Source: DATNIC01 sp035604635
GTDB taxonomy: Bacteria; Vulcanimicrobiota; Vulcanimicrobiia; Vulcanimicrobiales; Vulcanimicrobiaceae
Direction: 5' to 3'
Length of the DNA stretch: 64,000 bases
NCBI GenBank assembly: GCA_035604635.1
Contig: DATNIC010000005.1
Coordinates: 1 to 64,000, forward strand
Shown one piece after another: positions 53,821 to 63,661 of the stretch (positions are counted from its first letter, which is position 1; each line of letters starts with the position of its first letter). Position numbers and translations under genes: made by a program. A model generated the notes under the pieces. The model was not told the origin of the DNA. It searched no databases and worked only from the letters and a program-made list of their open reading frames with translations.

Positions 53821-54926
53821 GCGATCGCGGGTGCGCCGCGCTTCGCGATCGCTTGGTTGAGTCGCGGCATTACTTCGGTCGCCATCAGCTCCATCGAACG
53901 CCTGCCCAAAGCGGGATCGGCCCAATCGTGGCCGGCATAAAGCAAGGTTCCAAAGTCGCCGATTCGCTCGCGAAACGCCAGCAGCTGCTCGACGACCTGG
54001 TCAACCGTCCCGCAGATAACGAGCGAGTCGAGGACGTAGTCGAGCGTAATATCGGAATCGGCCATGTTCAGGTCAGCCTTGAAGAGCTCCGGCCGCCCGT
54101 TTCCGATGAGCTTCGTCATCAGCGAGCGGAAGTAGTACGCGTAGGGACCGTCGTGTTCTTTCGCATAACGCCGCGCCGTCTTCTCGTCGTCGGCGACGAA
54201 TATACTTTTCGCGACGCGCCAGTCCCCCGGATTCGCGGCGGCTCCGGCAGCGGCGCATCCCTCCTGGTACTTCGGCCAGTGACTGCGCACCCAGGGGGGC
54301 TGCAAGAAGTTCGCGGAGATCGGGGTCCAGCCGCGCATCGCCGCCGCGGTCACGCCCTTCGAAAACGGCGCCACGGCCGTAACGACGATCGGCGGATGCG
54401 GTTTCTGAAACGGCTTAACGATGATTCCTTGACCGATCTCCGTCCGCATCGTCCGCTCCGTCGAGATCGTCCAGTACTTGCCGCGCAGATTGTAGGGCGC
54501 ATCGCTCGACCAAATCGCCAGCACCTGATCGATCGCTTCGACGAACATCGCGGTCCGATCGCCGTCGAGGTTCCCGAATACCTCGGCATCGGAGAGCAAT
54601 CCACCCGGGCTGATGCCGAACAGAAAGCGCCCCTCGAGGAGGTGATCGACCATCGCGACCTGCGCCGCGATCGTCGCCGGATGGCTGTTTGGCAGATTGA
54701 CCGTCCCGCTGCCCAGGACGATCGTCTTGGTCTCGTGGATCAGGGTCGCAATGAACGTCAGACACGACGTCACCGGTTCGGCCAAATCCGTGATATGCTC
54801 GCCGACGAACGCTTCGACATACCCCAGACGATCCGCCAAGAGAATCGCCTCGCGGTCCTCCCTGAGCACCTGCGTATAGTCCCGCGCCGGCGGGTGCAGA
54901 GGCATCGTGAAGTAACCAAGTCGCAT
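53817..54926 (-). CDS. LLM-class flavin-dependent oxidoreductase
   Basis: A 369-aa enzyme of the luciferase-like monooxygenase superfamily (TIM barrel using FMN or F420). Typical segments: MRLGYFTMPLHPP, AILLADRLGYVEAFVGEHI, VLGSGTVNLPNSHPATIAAQVAMVDHLLEGR (pieces NSHPATIAAQVAMVD, LLEGRFLFGISPGG), KPHPPIVVTAV and a C-terminal helix bundle. ATG 54926 follows GGGGTGA at about six bases and is better than ATG 54953. It is the first gene of an eight-gene operon (LLM, dehydrogenase, LivHMGF, two binding proteins). Likely an oxygenase attacking the imported compound. Confidence 0.88.
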   Translation of the reverse strand: MRLGYFTMPLHPPARDYTQVLREDREAILLADRLGYVEAFVGEHITDLAEPVTSCLTFIATLIHETKTIVLGSGTVNLPNSHPATIAAQVAMVDHLLEGRFLFGISPGGLLSDAEVFGNLDGDRTAMFVEAIDQVLAIWSSDAPYNLRGKYWTISTERTMRTEIGQGIIVKPFQKPHPPIVVTAVAPFSKGVTAAAMRGWTPISANFLQPPWVRSHWPKYQEGCAAAGAAANPGDWRVAKSIFVADDEKTARRYAKEHDGPYAYYFRSLMTKLIGNGRPELFKADLNMADSDITLDYVLDSLVICGTVDQVVEQLLAFRERIGDFGTLLYAGHDWADPALGRRSMELMATEVMPRLNQAIAKRGAPAIA

Positions 54927-54943
54927 CGCGCTCACCCCGCGGC

Positions 54944-54965
54944 TATCTATCAAGTGATAAGTAGG
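54944..54965. promoter_or_regulatory. Palindromic operator candidate for the TetR regulator
   Basis: CTATCTATCA-AG-TGATAAGTAG is a 22-base palindrome with 8 of 10 arm positions paired. It lies in the 71-base gap between the divergent LLM and TetR genes, 17 bases before the LLM start and 32 before the TetR start. Size, symmetry and place fit a TetR dimer binding site controlling both directions. The AT-rich sequence stands out in the GC-rich surroundings. Confidence 0.65.
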
Positions 54966-54997
54966 GTTTTGCGCCAGGGCATCCGCAACCTTGCGCT

Positions 54998-55663
54998 ATG
55001 AAGAAACCGGCGGCGCGGCGGCGGCTCCCTCGGGACGAACGCGAGCAACTGATCGCGCGTGAGGCGGTCGCGTTCTTTTCGGAATGCGGCTTCGACGGTC
55101 ACACGCGGGAACTCGCGCGCCGCCTTGGGATCACGCAGCCGCTCCTCTATCGCTACTTCCGCAACAAAGAAGCGCTGATCGACCGCGTCTACCAAGAGGT
55201 CTACCTGAACCGCTGGAATCCGCGCTGGGAAGAGCTCCTCGACGATCGAACGCGGCCGCTCGAGGGACGGCTCCTCGAGCTCTACCTCGACTACTCTCAC
55301 ATGATCCTACGCTACGAATGGATTCGGATCTGGATGTTTTCCGGCCTCAAGGGCATGGACCTCAACAGCCGTTTCTTGGGCTTGTTGCGCGAGCGCATCT
55401 TCGCACGCGTCATTCGGGAGATCCGTCACGCGCATCATCTGCCCTCGCCCGACGACATCCCAATCAGCGAGATGGAGTTCGAACTGGTGTGGGCCCTCCA
55501 CGCGAGCATCTTTTACATCGGCGTCCGGCGCTGGATCTATGGCTTAGAGATCCCCGAGAACACCGACGCGGTCGTCGAAGCGCTGACGCGCGCCTTCCTC
55601 GACGGCGTCCCGGCCGTCATCGCGGCTCTGACGCGAGGCCCTTTGGCGCCCGCGACAAGATAG
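54998..55663 (+). CDS. TetR-family transcriptional regulator
   Basis: A 221-aa repressor-type protein. The N-terminal helix-turn-helix is RELARRLGITQPLLYRYFRNKEALIDRVY (pieces LARRLGITQPLLYRYF, NKEALIDRVYQEVY), and the rest is an all-helical ligand-binding domain rich in aromatic residues. It is divergent from the LLM-transporter operon and beside a palindromic site, so it probably represses that operon until the imported compound binds it. Its 3' end overlaps the convergent amidohydrolase gene by 47 bases, which is unusual for this window. Confidence 0.9.
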   Translation: MKKPAARRRLPRDEREQLIAREAVAFFSECGFDGHTRELARRLGITQPLLYRYFRNKEALIDRVYQEVYLNRWNPRWEELLDDRTRPLEGRLLELYLDYSHMILRYEWIRIWMFSGLKGMDLNSRFLGLLRERIFARVIREIRHAHHLPSPDDIPISEMEFELVWALHASIFYIGVRRWIYGLEIPENTDAVVEALTRAFLDGVPAVIAALTRGPLAPATR

Positions 55664-56645
55664 CGAAAGCATTTCCGCCCAAGATCGCATCGCGTCCGGC
55701 GCGGTCGAGGTTGGGGATCCGCGCGACGGTTCCGCGCGGGTCATCGATCCCCATGTCGAACGGCCGATCCGTCCCGACCACGACGTTTCCAGCGCCGACG
55801 CGAGAGACAAGATACGCGAGCATCGCGTCGTCGTGCGTGATCGTATCGTAGTAAAGACGCGCAAGATAGTGACTCGGCGGATGTGGGATCGTTTTGGTCT
55901 CGGGACGGACGCGATAGCCGTGATCGAGCCGGCCGATGATGTAGGGCAAGGTTCCGCCGCCGTGCGCGAGGATCATGTGGAGCTTAGGAAAACGCTCGAA
56001 CACCCCGGCATAGATCAGTCGCGCCGCGATGAGGCCGCTCTCCGACGGGTTCCCAAAAAGATTCCCAAGGTAATACGGCGCCGCACGTTCGCCGCCAAGC
56101 TCGTGGTGGGGGTGCATGAACGCCGGGACGTCGAGTTCGCAGAGCACCTCCCAAAACGCGTCGAGTTTCGGGTCGTCGAGCGGCGCGCCCGCAATGCTCG
56201 AGCCGATCTCGACGCCCCAGTGCCCGAGCTCCGTCACCGCACGGCGCAGCTCTACGACTGCGCGCTGGGGATCTTGCAGCGGGACGGTTGCGAACGACGC
56301 AAAGCGTTCCGGTGCACGCCCGACGATCGCAGCCAGCGCGTCATTCCCGGCTCGCGCGACGGCGAGGCCGAGCTCGGGCTCGGCCGCGTAGGCGAAATAG
56401 AACGGCGGCAAGCAGATGATTTGCCGGTCGATGCCTTGCTCGCGAGCCAGCGCGATGCGCGCGTCCACGTCGTAGAGAGACGGAAAGTACGGGAGGCGCG
56501 AGCGTTCCTCGCTGTAGCCGCAAACGGCGCGCGCAAGGTCGATCGTCTGCTCCTTCTTCCGCGCGTCGATCAATCCACGAGTTCGTAATTCGTCGACGAA
56601 TGCGTCGGGCAAGAAGTGGGCGTGACAATCGATGCACAGCGACAC
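55617..56645 (-). CDS. ACMSD-like amidohydrolase/decarboxylase
   Basis: A 342-aa metal-dependent TIM-barrel enzyme of the amidohydrolase_2 family. Metal residues are recognisable: H8-x-H10 (DCHAHFLP), the HPHHE region (H and E ligand positions near residue 178), LAHGGGTLPYIIGRLDHG and VVGTDRPFDMG with the final aspartate. ACMSD and gamma-resorcylate decarboxylase belong here; decarboxylation of an aromatic or unsaturated acid is a plausible role. It is on the same strand as the transporter operon but separated from it by the TetR gene. Confidence 0.85.
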   Translation of the reverse strand: MSLCIDCHAHFLPDAFVDELRTRGLIDARKKEQTIDLARAVCGYSEERSRLPYFPSLYDVDARIALAREQGIDRQIICLPPFYFAYAAEPELGLAVARAGNDALAAIVGRAPERFASFATVPLQDPQRAVVELRRAVTELGHWGVEIGSSIAGAPLDDPKLDAFWEVLCELDVPAFMHPHHELGGERAAPYYLGNLFGNPSESGLIAARLIYAGVFERFPKLHMILAHGGGTLPYIIGRLDHGYRVRPETKTIPHPPSHYLARLYYDTITHDDAMLAYLVSRVGAGNVVVGTDRPFDMGIDDPRGTVARIPNLDRAGRDAILGGNAFAILSRAPKGLASEPR

Positions 56646-56661
56646 TCGGGTTCCTTCGTCT

Positions 56662-58365
56662 CTAGTGCGGGATGATGGGTAAGAGCACGTACGCGCGGTG
56701 CTCCGGCGTCAAGTGGACGGTCGTCGTCCCGCCGAAGCGAGGAAGCGGACGATCGTGCGGATCATCATGCAGAAACGGTCCGCAGCCGCGCAGCTCGTTC
56801 TTGAAGTTCGACAAGCGGCCGCCGCTCGGCCCCGCATACTCGTAGTCCTTTCCACGAAGCGAGAGTCCGATCCGATAGCCCGCAGGAAGGACGACGCACG
56901 TCGGCCAGATTTCGATGTCAAGTTCGACCGGGACGCCGGGGACGAGCAGCCGGCGCTCGTCGTGCGCGTGGTACGGGCGGTGCGGCAAGCTGCGCGCGGG
57001 ATCGAGCTTGCGATGTGACGCGCGCAGCCACCCTTGGCCGATGGGCGTGTGCGGATCGATCGCGCCTTGAAAAACGAGCTCCTGCCCCGTCGGATCGAAC
57101 GCGCGCAAGACGACAAATAAGTCCGCATCCTCCGTCGACGATGACACCCACACTTTGACGGCGGCGGGCCCGGTGATCTCGGTCTGCGCCGCAAGCGGTT
57201 GGGAGAGAAACGTCAGGCCTTCTCCGAGTGCTTCAAAGGCAAGCTCCGCCGGACGCGCCGGCGCCTCCGGTAAAAGAACGTTGGGCGCGCCGAGATACCA
57301 GGGCGTCCATACCGTGCGCGCGAGGGGCCACTCGCGCTCCGCGCGCTCGACGAAACGGTCGACGTGCCGGACCTGCAGACTAACGCGCGGTCGCTGCGAC
57401 CAGCCGTTGTCGACCCCTTTGAGAAAGAAATCAAAGAAGCGCTTCTGCAAATCGACGCCGTAGTCGGTGTAGAATTCGGTCCAATGCTCGATCCCGTGGA
57501 CTTCGAGCCACCGCTCCGGCGACGCTGCGTGCATAAACGCCTCGAAGTTTCCGCGCGTGTGCAGTCCTTGGCCGCCCCAGTTCGCAGCTGAAAGGAACGG
57601 GACGCGCACGCTCGACCACTGAGGCGATCGCGCCCGGTGGTAATCGTCGTCCAGCGGATGGGCGCAGACCTCAGCGCCGAAGTCCGCCCGATTTGCCGCC
57701 AGCTCCGCGTCGCTCAAGGTTTCGGGGCCGCAGACCAGCTCGCCGGTGACGCGGCTGCGCGCGCCGCGTTCTCCGACGCCGTGCTGCACCGTCTTCACCT
57801 GCATGTCGTACCAGTTCGCGCCAAACGTGCACAAGATGCCGCCGTGGTGCGTGACGTCGCGATACCAATCTGCCGCGCCCTCCCAGGCGCACATCGCCGC
57901 CAGATGCGGGGGCGCGAGTTCGGCGACTTGCCATTGGTTCATCGCATAATAGGAGATGCCGTTCGCGCCGACGCGCCCGCTGCTCCACGGCTGGGCTGCT
58001 GCCCACTCGATGCACGAAAAGAAATCCTTCGTCTCGCGCGTCGACCACGGGTCGATGTATCCAGGCGAGCGACCCGCGCCGCGTGAGTCGACGCGAACGC
58101 ACACGTACCCGTCGGGGACCCATTTCTCCGGATCGACGACTTCCCAATTTTGATACACGTTTGACGAACCGGCCGCGACGTCGGGATGACGGCTCACCAT
58201 CCGCTCCCATGCGCTCGGATAGCCGTCCTGGAAGGCAAGCCCCTTCGCATAGGGACCGTAGCTGATCAGCACGGGAAAACGCCCCGCGCCCGGGGGGCGG
58301 AAAACGTCCGCCCGTAAGACGAAGCCGTCGTCCATCTCGATCGGGACGTCCCAATCAACGAGCAT
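56662..58365 (-). CDS. CocE/NonD-family hydrolase (X-Pro dipeptidyl-peptidase-like)
   Basis: A 567-aa alpha/beta hydrolase. The N-terminal hydrolase domain has the oxyanion region FPVLISYGPYAKG, the nucleophile serine in GANGISYYAMNQW, the segment LSAANWGGQGLHTRGNFEAF and a histidine in GIEHWTEFY; the C-terminal third is the PepX-C jelly-roll domain. Family members cleave esters, amides or X-Pro peptides. A cap domain is inserted between. It is the first gene upstream of the amidohydrolase (16-base gap) and would release an acid or amine that the amidohydrolase could process. Confidence 0.85.
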   Translation of the reverse strand: MLVDWDVPIEMDDGFVLRADVFRPPGAGRFPVLISYGPYAKGLAFQDGYPSAWERMVSRHPDVAAGSSNVYQNWEVVDPEKWVPDGYVCVRVDSRGAGRSPGYIDPWSTRETKDFFSCIEWAAAQPWSSGRVGANGISYYAMNQWQVAELAPPHLAAMCAWEGAADWYRDVTHHGGILCTFGANWYDMQVKTVQHGVGERGARSRVTGELVCGPETLSDAELAANRADFGAEVCAHPLDDDYHRARSPQWSSVRVPFLSAANWGGQGLHTRGNFEAFMHAASPERWLEVHGIEHWTEFYTDYGVDLQKRFFDFFLKGVDNGWSQRPRVSLQVRHVDRFVERAEREWPLARTVWTPWYLGAPNVLLPEAPARPAELAFEALGEGLTFLSQPLAAQTEITGPAAVKVWVSSSTEDADLFVVLRAFDPTGQELVFQGAIDPHTPIGQGWLRASHRKLDPARSLPHRPYHAHDERRLLVPGVPVELDIEIWPTCVVLPAGYRIGLSLRGKDYEYAGPSGGRLSNFKNELRGCGPFLHDDPHDRPLPRFGGTTTVHLTPEHRAYVLLPIIPH

Positions 58366-58382
58366 CGACGTCGCCCGGAAAC

Positions 58383-59509
58383 CTAACCGCCCAGGCGCGA
58401 GCGCATCGCACGCAGGTCATTTTCGCGTTCGTGCGCGATCCAGTTCATGATCCCCGCGCGGGAGACGAATCCGTGGAGCGTCCCGGCCTCGTCGACGATC
58501 GGGACGACGCCGGCGGGCGAGCGAGCAAGCTCTCGCAGGGCATCGATCGCCGACGTCCGCGGGCCGACCGAGGGGATATCTTCGGCCCGCATCATGATCG
58601 AGGTGACATACGCTTCGCCGTTCCCCTCCGCTTGCGCGGACGCGGCCGCAGCGACGGTGACGATGCCGAGAAAGCGGTCTCCAAGCATCACCGGTAAGGC
58701 GTGATCCGTCGCTTGGACGAGCGCATCGAACGCGTGGTTGATCGACGTGTCGGCCGGGATGGCCCCGGCCGGGCGCGCCGCCAGATCGATGACCGGATGA
58801 CCTTGCAACGCGCGATTGAGCGTGGCTTGGAACTCCTCGGCTGCGCCGGCCTGCAACAAGAACCAGCCGATGAACGTCAGCCACAGGCCGCCGCCGATCC
58901 CATATTCGAGCGTTTCCCAAATGCCGAAGGCGATGATAGACCAGGCGAAGACTTGCGAGACCCGCACGGCGATGCGGGTCGCGCGCACACGATCGCCGGT
59001 GATGCGCCACAGGACCGCATGCAGCACGCGTCCGCCGTCGAGCGGGAACGCAGGGAGCAGATTGAAGATCGCGAGGATCACGTTAGCCGCGGCGAGGTAG
59101 GCGAAGGCCGTCCCGAACGGCGTCGTCGTCCCGGCGACGACGGCGAGGCCATAAAACATCGCGCCCAACACGAGGCTGGTCAGCGGCCCGACCGCCGCGA
59201 TCCAGCCGGCGCTCGGTGCGCTCTGCGGATCGCCTTCGAACTGCGAGACTCCGCCGAAGATCATCAGCGTGATCCCTTTGATCGGGACGCCGCGGGCTCG
59301 CGCAAGGAGCGAGTGCGCGAGCTCGTGCACGAGGACGCTCGCAAAAAACAACAGCGTGGTCACGACGGCCAGGACGGCCCGCGCCAGCGGGGACACATTC
59401 AGCGTGCGCAGCGGCCCGACGTTACTGCTCAGCGACCACGCGACGAACGCGAAGACGAACAGCCAACTGATATCGATGCGAATATTGATCCCGAACAGCC
59501 GCCCGATGT

Positions 59510-59513
<4 letters not shown>
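58383..59513 (-). CDS. Site-2-type intramembrane zinc protease with CBS domains
   Basis: A 376-aa M50 protease. Transmembrane helices cover most of residues 10-230. The zinc site is H63-E64-x-x-H67 (VHELAHSLL) with D159 in NLLPAFPLDGGRVLH, as in the SpoIVFB/Rv2625c group. Two CBS domains (about 245-376) face the cytoplasm and may bind nucleotides. GTG 59513 overlaps the moxR stop as GTGA; the longer frame is a shadow in moxR. Such proteases cleave membrane-anchored regulators; the target here is unknown, and the translational link to moxR is noteworthy. Confidence 0.9.
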
Positions 59514-60441
<928 letters not shown>

Positions 60442-60445
<4 letters not shown>

Positions 60446-61317
60446 TGGGCCAACACCCGCTCGACTGCGGCAATCAACTCGTCGATCCCCAACTGCAAGC
60501 GCGATTCGTCGACGAACGCTGCGCGCTCTGCCAGGCGCAGGGCTGCGCGCAACGCCGGGACGGAGCCGTCGAGCCGAACGAGCAGCAGGTCGAGCGTTTC
60601 ATCGTTGCGCGCGCCCGCGAACGCGCGCAGCGCGAAGCGCGTCGCAAACGCTTCGTCGCGGGTCCGTCGCGACCGCAAGCCGGCCAGAGCGCGTTCCAAA
60701 GCCGGCCGTGGTTCGAACCGCGGCAAAGCGAGGATGGCGACCGGTGGAGCGTTGCGCGCCGGTTCGCGTGCGCGGACGTAGCGCATCCGGATCAAAGCGA
60801 TCAGGAGCGCTAGCCCCGCGACGATCCCCGCCGCCATGAGCACCGCTCGCCACGCAAGCGGACGCCAATCGGTTCGATGGGCCAGGGTGCCTTCGGGTTC
60901 GATCCGAATCGTCAACTCGTTCGATGAAAAGCGGCTCGGCCGGCCGGTGCGCGCGTCGATCGCGTCGAGATGCGCGGGCGTCAGGTGGCCGATCCCCGGC
61001 TGCAAGCCGGTGACGGTGAGCGTCTCTACGTAGTCCGTCCCATCCGCATCCTGGTGCATCCGGCGTTCGTCGCCCAGTATCTGCAAGTTCGCAAGATCCG
61101 GCAAGACCAGATCGTCGAGGTTCGTAACGTGTTCGCGGACATGGACGTGAATCGTCACGTGAATCGCGCCGGCAACGGGCGCGACCGAGCGGTCGGCGTG
61201 CATCGCCAGGGCGTCGACATGGAGGCGCGGGAGCTCTTGCGCGCGCAACTCGCCACAGACGAAAACGAGCGCACACGCCAGAAAGCAACTCGCTAGCGGC
61301 TGAGTTGATCGAACCAT
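60442..61317 (-). CDS. BatD-like exported membrane protein
   Basis: A 291-aa protein with a signal peptide (residues 5-27), a periplasmic beta-rich region with strands such as IHVTIHVHVREHVTNLDDLVLPDL, a transmembrane helix (about 157-178: LMAAGIVAGLALLIALI) and a cytoplasmic helical tail rich in arginine. I see no catalytic motif. Signal-peptide, periplasmic beta region and single helix recall BatD-type partners of MoxR, and its place directly before moxR supports that, but I cannot name a family with certainty. Its 5' end overlaps the carA 3' end by 25 bases. Confidence 0.65.
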
Positions 61318-62369
61318 CGCGCGAACAGAAACCGCGCATCGAATGGGCCCGGCGACGCTTCGGGATGAAACTGTACCCCGGCGACCGGGAGCGAGCGGTG
61401 ACGGAAACCTTCGTTCGTTCCATCGTTGAGATTGACCATCGTTGCTTCGAGCTCGGACGGCAGGCTCGTCCCATCGACCGCATAACCGTGGTTGTGCGCG
61501 GTGATCAAGACCTCACCGTTGACGAGGTCCTTTACCGGCTGGTTCCCGCCCCGATGCCCATACGGGAGCTTGTACGTTTGCGCGCCGCACGCGAGCGCGA
61601 GCAGCTGGTGACCCAAACACACGCCGAAGAGCGGCAGCTCCCCGACCAGACCACGTAAGGTCTCGACCGTCCCTCCCAGTTCACGCGGATCACCGGGTCC
61701 GGGCGAGACGACGACGCCGTCGGGATGCCGGGAGAGAATCGCATCTTTGCCCGCATCGTAGGGCAGCACGGTGACCTCCGCTCCGAGCAGCTCCAGATTG
61801 CGAATGATCGCGCGTTTGACGCCGCAATCCAGGACGACGACCCGCCGCTTCCCGCCGCCCGCGGCAGGCTCATCCGTCCCCTGCGCGACCGAGGCGACGA
61901 GGCCGGCAGTCGACGGATTACGCGCATAGACCGTCAGGTCGGCCTCAACGCGCGCCAGGGCCGTTTCGCCGACGGCGAGCGCGGCCGGGATCGTCCCATG
62001 CTCGCGCAGCGCGATGACGAGCGCCCGCGTGTCGATCCCGACGAGCGTCGGGATTTGCTGCTCGTCGAGCCAGCCTCCGAGATCGATCTTGCTGTCGTAG
62101 TGCGAGGGATGCGGCGCGATGCGTTTGATGACGGCACCGGCGACGCACGCGCGCGGATGTTGGGCGACGGTGCGGGAAATCCCGTAGTTCCCGATCATCG
62201 GATACGTGAACGTCAGAATCTGCCCCGCATACGACGGATCGGTCAACGCTTCTTCGTAGCCGGTCATCCCGGTATAGAAAACGGCTTCGCCGAGAGCGAT
62301 TCCTTCGTGTTCCAAGCCGCGTCCGTCGTACCGCGATCCATCGGCGAGGATCAGAGCCGCCGGCTTCAT
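61293..62369 (-). CDS. carA: Carbamoyl-phosphate synthase small chain
   Basis: A 358-aa glutamine amidotransferase subunit that delivers ammonia to CarB. The N-terminal CPSase_sm domain is complete (ALILADGSRYDGRGL, VFYTGMTGYEEALTDPSYAGQILTFTYP in pieces GMTGYEEALTDPSYAGQ, LTFTYPMIGNYG), and the C-terminal GATase has the catalytic C in PLFGVCLGHQLLALA and the H-x-E pair in GVQFHPEASPGP. ATG 62369 overlaps the pyrC stop; the longer frame is not family-like. Unusually, carB is not adjacent. Confidence 0.96.
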   Translation of the reverse strand: MKPAALILADGSRYDGRGLEHEGIALGEAVFYTGMTGYEEALTDPSYAGQILTFTYPMIGNYGISRTVAQHPRACVAGAVIKRIAPHPSHYDSKIDLGGWLDEQQIPTLVGIDTRALVIALREHGTIPAALAVGETALARVEADLTVYARNPSTAGLVASVAQGTDEPAAGGGKRRVVVLDCGVKRAIIRNLELLGAEVTVLPYDAGKDAILSRHPDGVVVSPGPGDPRELGGTVETLRGLVGELPLFGVCLGHQLLALACGAQTYKLPYGHRGGNQPVKDLVNGEVLITAHNHGYAVDGTSLPSELEATMVNLNDGTNEGFRHRSLPVAGVQFHPEASPGPFDARFLFARWFDQLSR

Positions 62370-63661
62370 CGCTTGAATTTCAGCGCCGCGTCGAGCGCGA
62401 AGACGATCCGGCCGCCGACGATCGTCGCAATCGCGCGTCGCGGCAGCGTCATCCCGGCAAACGGCGTATTTTTTCCCTTCGACCGAAACACGGCCGGATC
62501 GACGGTCCACGGGCGATCGGCGAAGATGGTCACGTCGCCGACTGCGCCGACGCGCAACGTCCCACCTTCGATGTCGAGGATTCGCGCCGGATTCGTCGAT
62601 GCGAGCGCGATAAATCGTTCGAGCGGAAGATCCGGGAGCGCATACGCGTAGGCACCGACGGCGGTCTCGAGACCGCTGAAGCCGACGGGAGCATCGCGCA
62701 GCAGCTGCGCTTTTTCATCGGCGGCATGGGGTGCATGATCGCTCGCAAAGACGTCGATCGTGCCGTCGCGGACGGCCGCGCGCAGCGCCGCGGCGTCGCT
62801 ATCGCCGCGCAGTGGGGGATTGACCTTCGCGGTCGCGCGGTAATCCTCGAAGCGGCCGTCGTTCAACATCAGATGGTGGGGCGTTACTTCGCAGCTCGCG
62901 CCGATGCCGCGGCCGCGAGCCCAACGCATGAGATCGACGCTCATTGCCGTCGAGACGTGAGCGATATGCCATGCTTTCCCGGTCTCGCCGGCGATCAAGA
63001 GATCGCGCGCCACGATGACGTCCTCCGCCAAACCGGGACTCGCCGGCAGCCCGAGCCGCAGCGATTCCGGCCCTTCATTCATGACCGCGTCGCCTTTGAG
63101 CCTCGTGTCTTCGCAGTGCGAGATGAACGGCTGCGCTAAGTCCGCCGCGTAGAGGGCGGCGTTCCGCAGGACGCGCGGATCGGCGACCGTGGTGCCGTCG
63201 TCGCTGAAAGCGACCGCCCCCGCCGCTACCAAAATGTGGTACGGCGTCAGTTCGGTCCCGGCACGCCCGCGCGTGAGGGCTGCGATCGGATAGAGGCGCG
63301 CGCCCCCGACCTCTGCGGCCCGCGTTTGCACGTCCCCCAGCAGCGCCGCCGTGTCGAGCGCCGGCTCCGTGTTCGGCATGCAGGCGACGGCTGTGAAGCC
63401 GCCGGCCGCAGCCGCGGCGAGGCCCGTCGCGATCGTTTCCTTGTGGGACTGCCCCGGCTCGCGCAGGTGCACGTGCATGTCGATAAACCCTGGTGCGACG
63501 ATTGCCCCGGCCGCATCGAACGTCGGCGCATCGCCGGACGCCAGATGCTCGCCGATCTCGACGATGCGTCCGTTCTCGATCCGCAGGTCGTGCAGACCAT
63601 CGATGCCGAGCGACGGATCGATCACCCGGCCGCCGCGGATCAACAATGACCCTTCACTCAC
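62366..63661 (-). CDS. pyrC: Dihydroorotase
   Basis: A 431-aa type I dihydroorotase that cyclises carbamoyl aspartate. Metal residues: H63-x-H65 in GFIDMHVHLREPGQ, the following LREPG, a histidine in FISHCEDTRL and WHIAHVSTA, and D in FASDHAPHAADEK. The bridging residue after strand 4 is aspartate (AFSDDG), typical of this subgroup. GTG 63661 overlaps the pyrB stop as GTGA. Gene order pyrB-pyrC-carA is a common pyrimidine operon. Confidence 0.95.
   Translation of the reverse strand: MSEGSLLIRGGRVIDPSLGIDGLHDLRIENGRIVEIGEHLASGDAPTFDAAGAIVAPGFIDMHVHLREPGQSHKETIATGLAAAAAGGFTAVACMPNTEPALDTAALLGDVQTRAAEVGGARLYPIAALTRGRAGTELTPYHILVAAGAVAFSDDGTTVADPRVLRNAALYAADLAQPFISHCEDTRLKGDAVMNEGPESLRLGLPASPGLAEDVIVARDLLIAGETGKAWHIAHVSTAMSVDLMRWARGRGIGASCEVTPHHLMLNDGRFEDYRATAKVNPPLRGDSDAAALRAAVRDGTIDVFASDHAPHAADEKAQLLRDAPVGFSGLETAVGAYAYALPDLPLERFIALASTNPARILDIEGGTLRVGAVGDVTIFADRPWTVDPAVFRSKGKNTPFAGMTLPRRAIATIVGGRIVFALDAALKFKR

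Noticed and set aside
60711..60728. T-loop-like GGTTCGAACC palindrome
   Set aside because: It lies inside the BatD-like gene and no acceptor, D or anticodon stems can be drawn around it.
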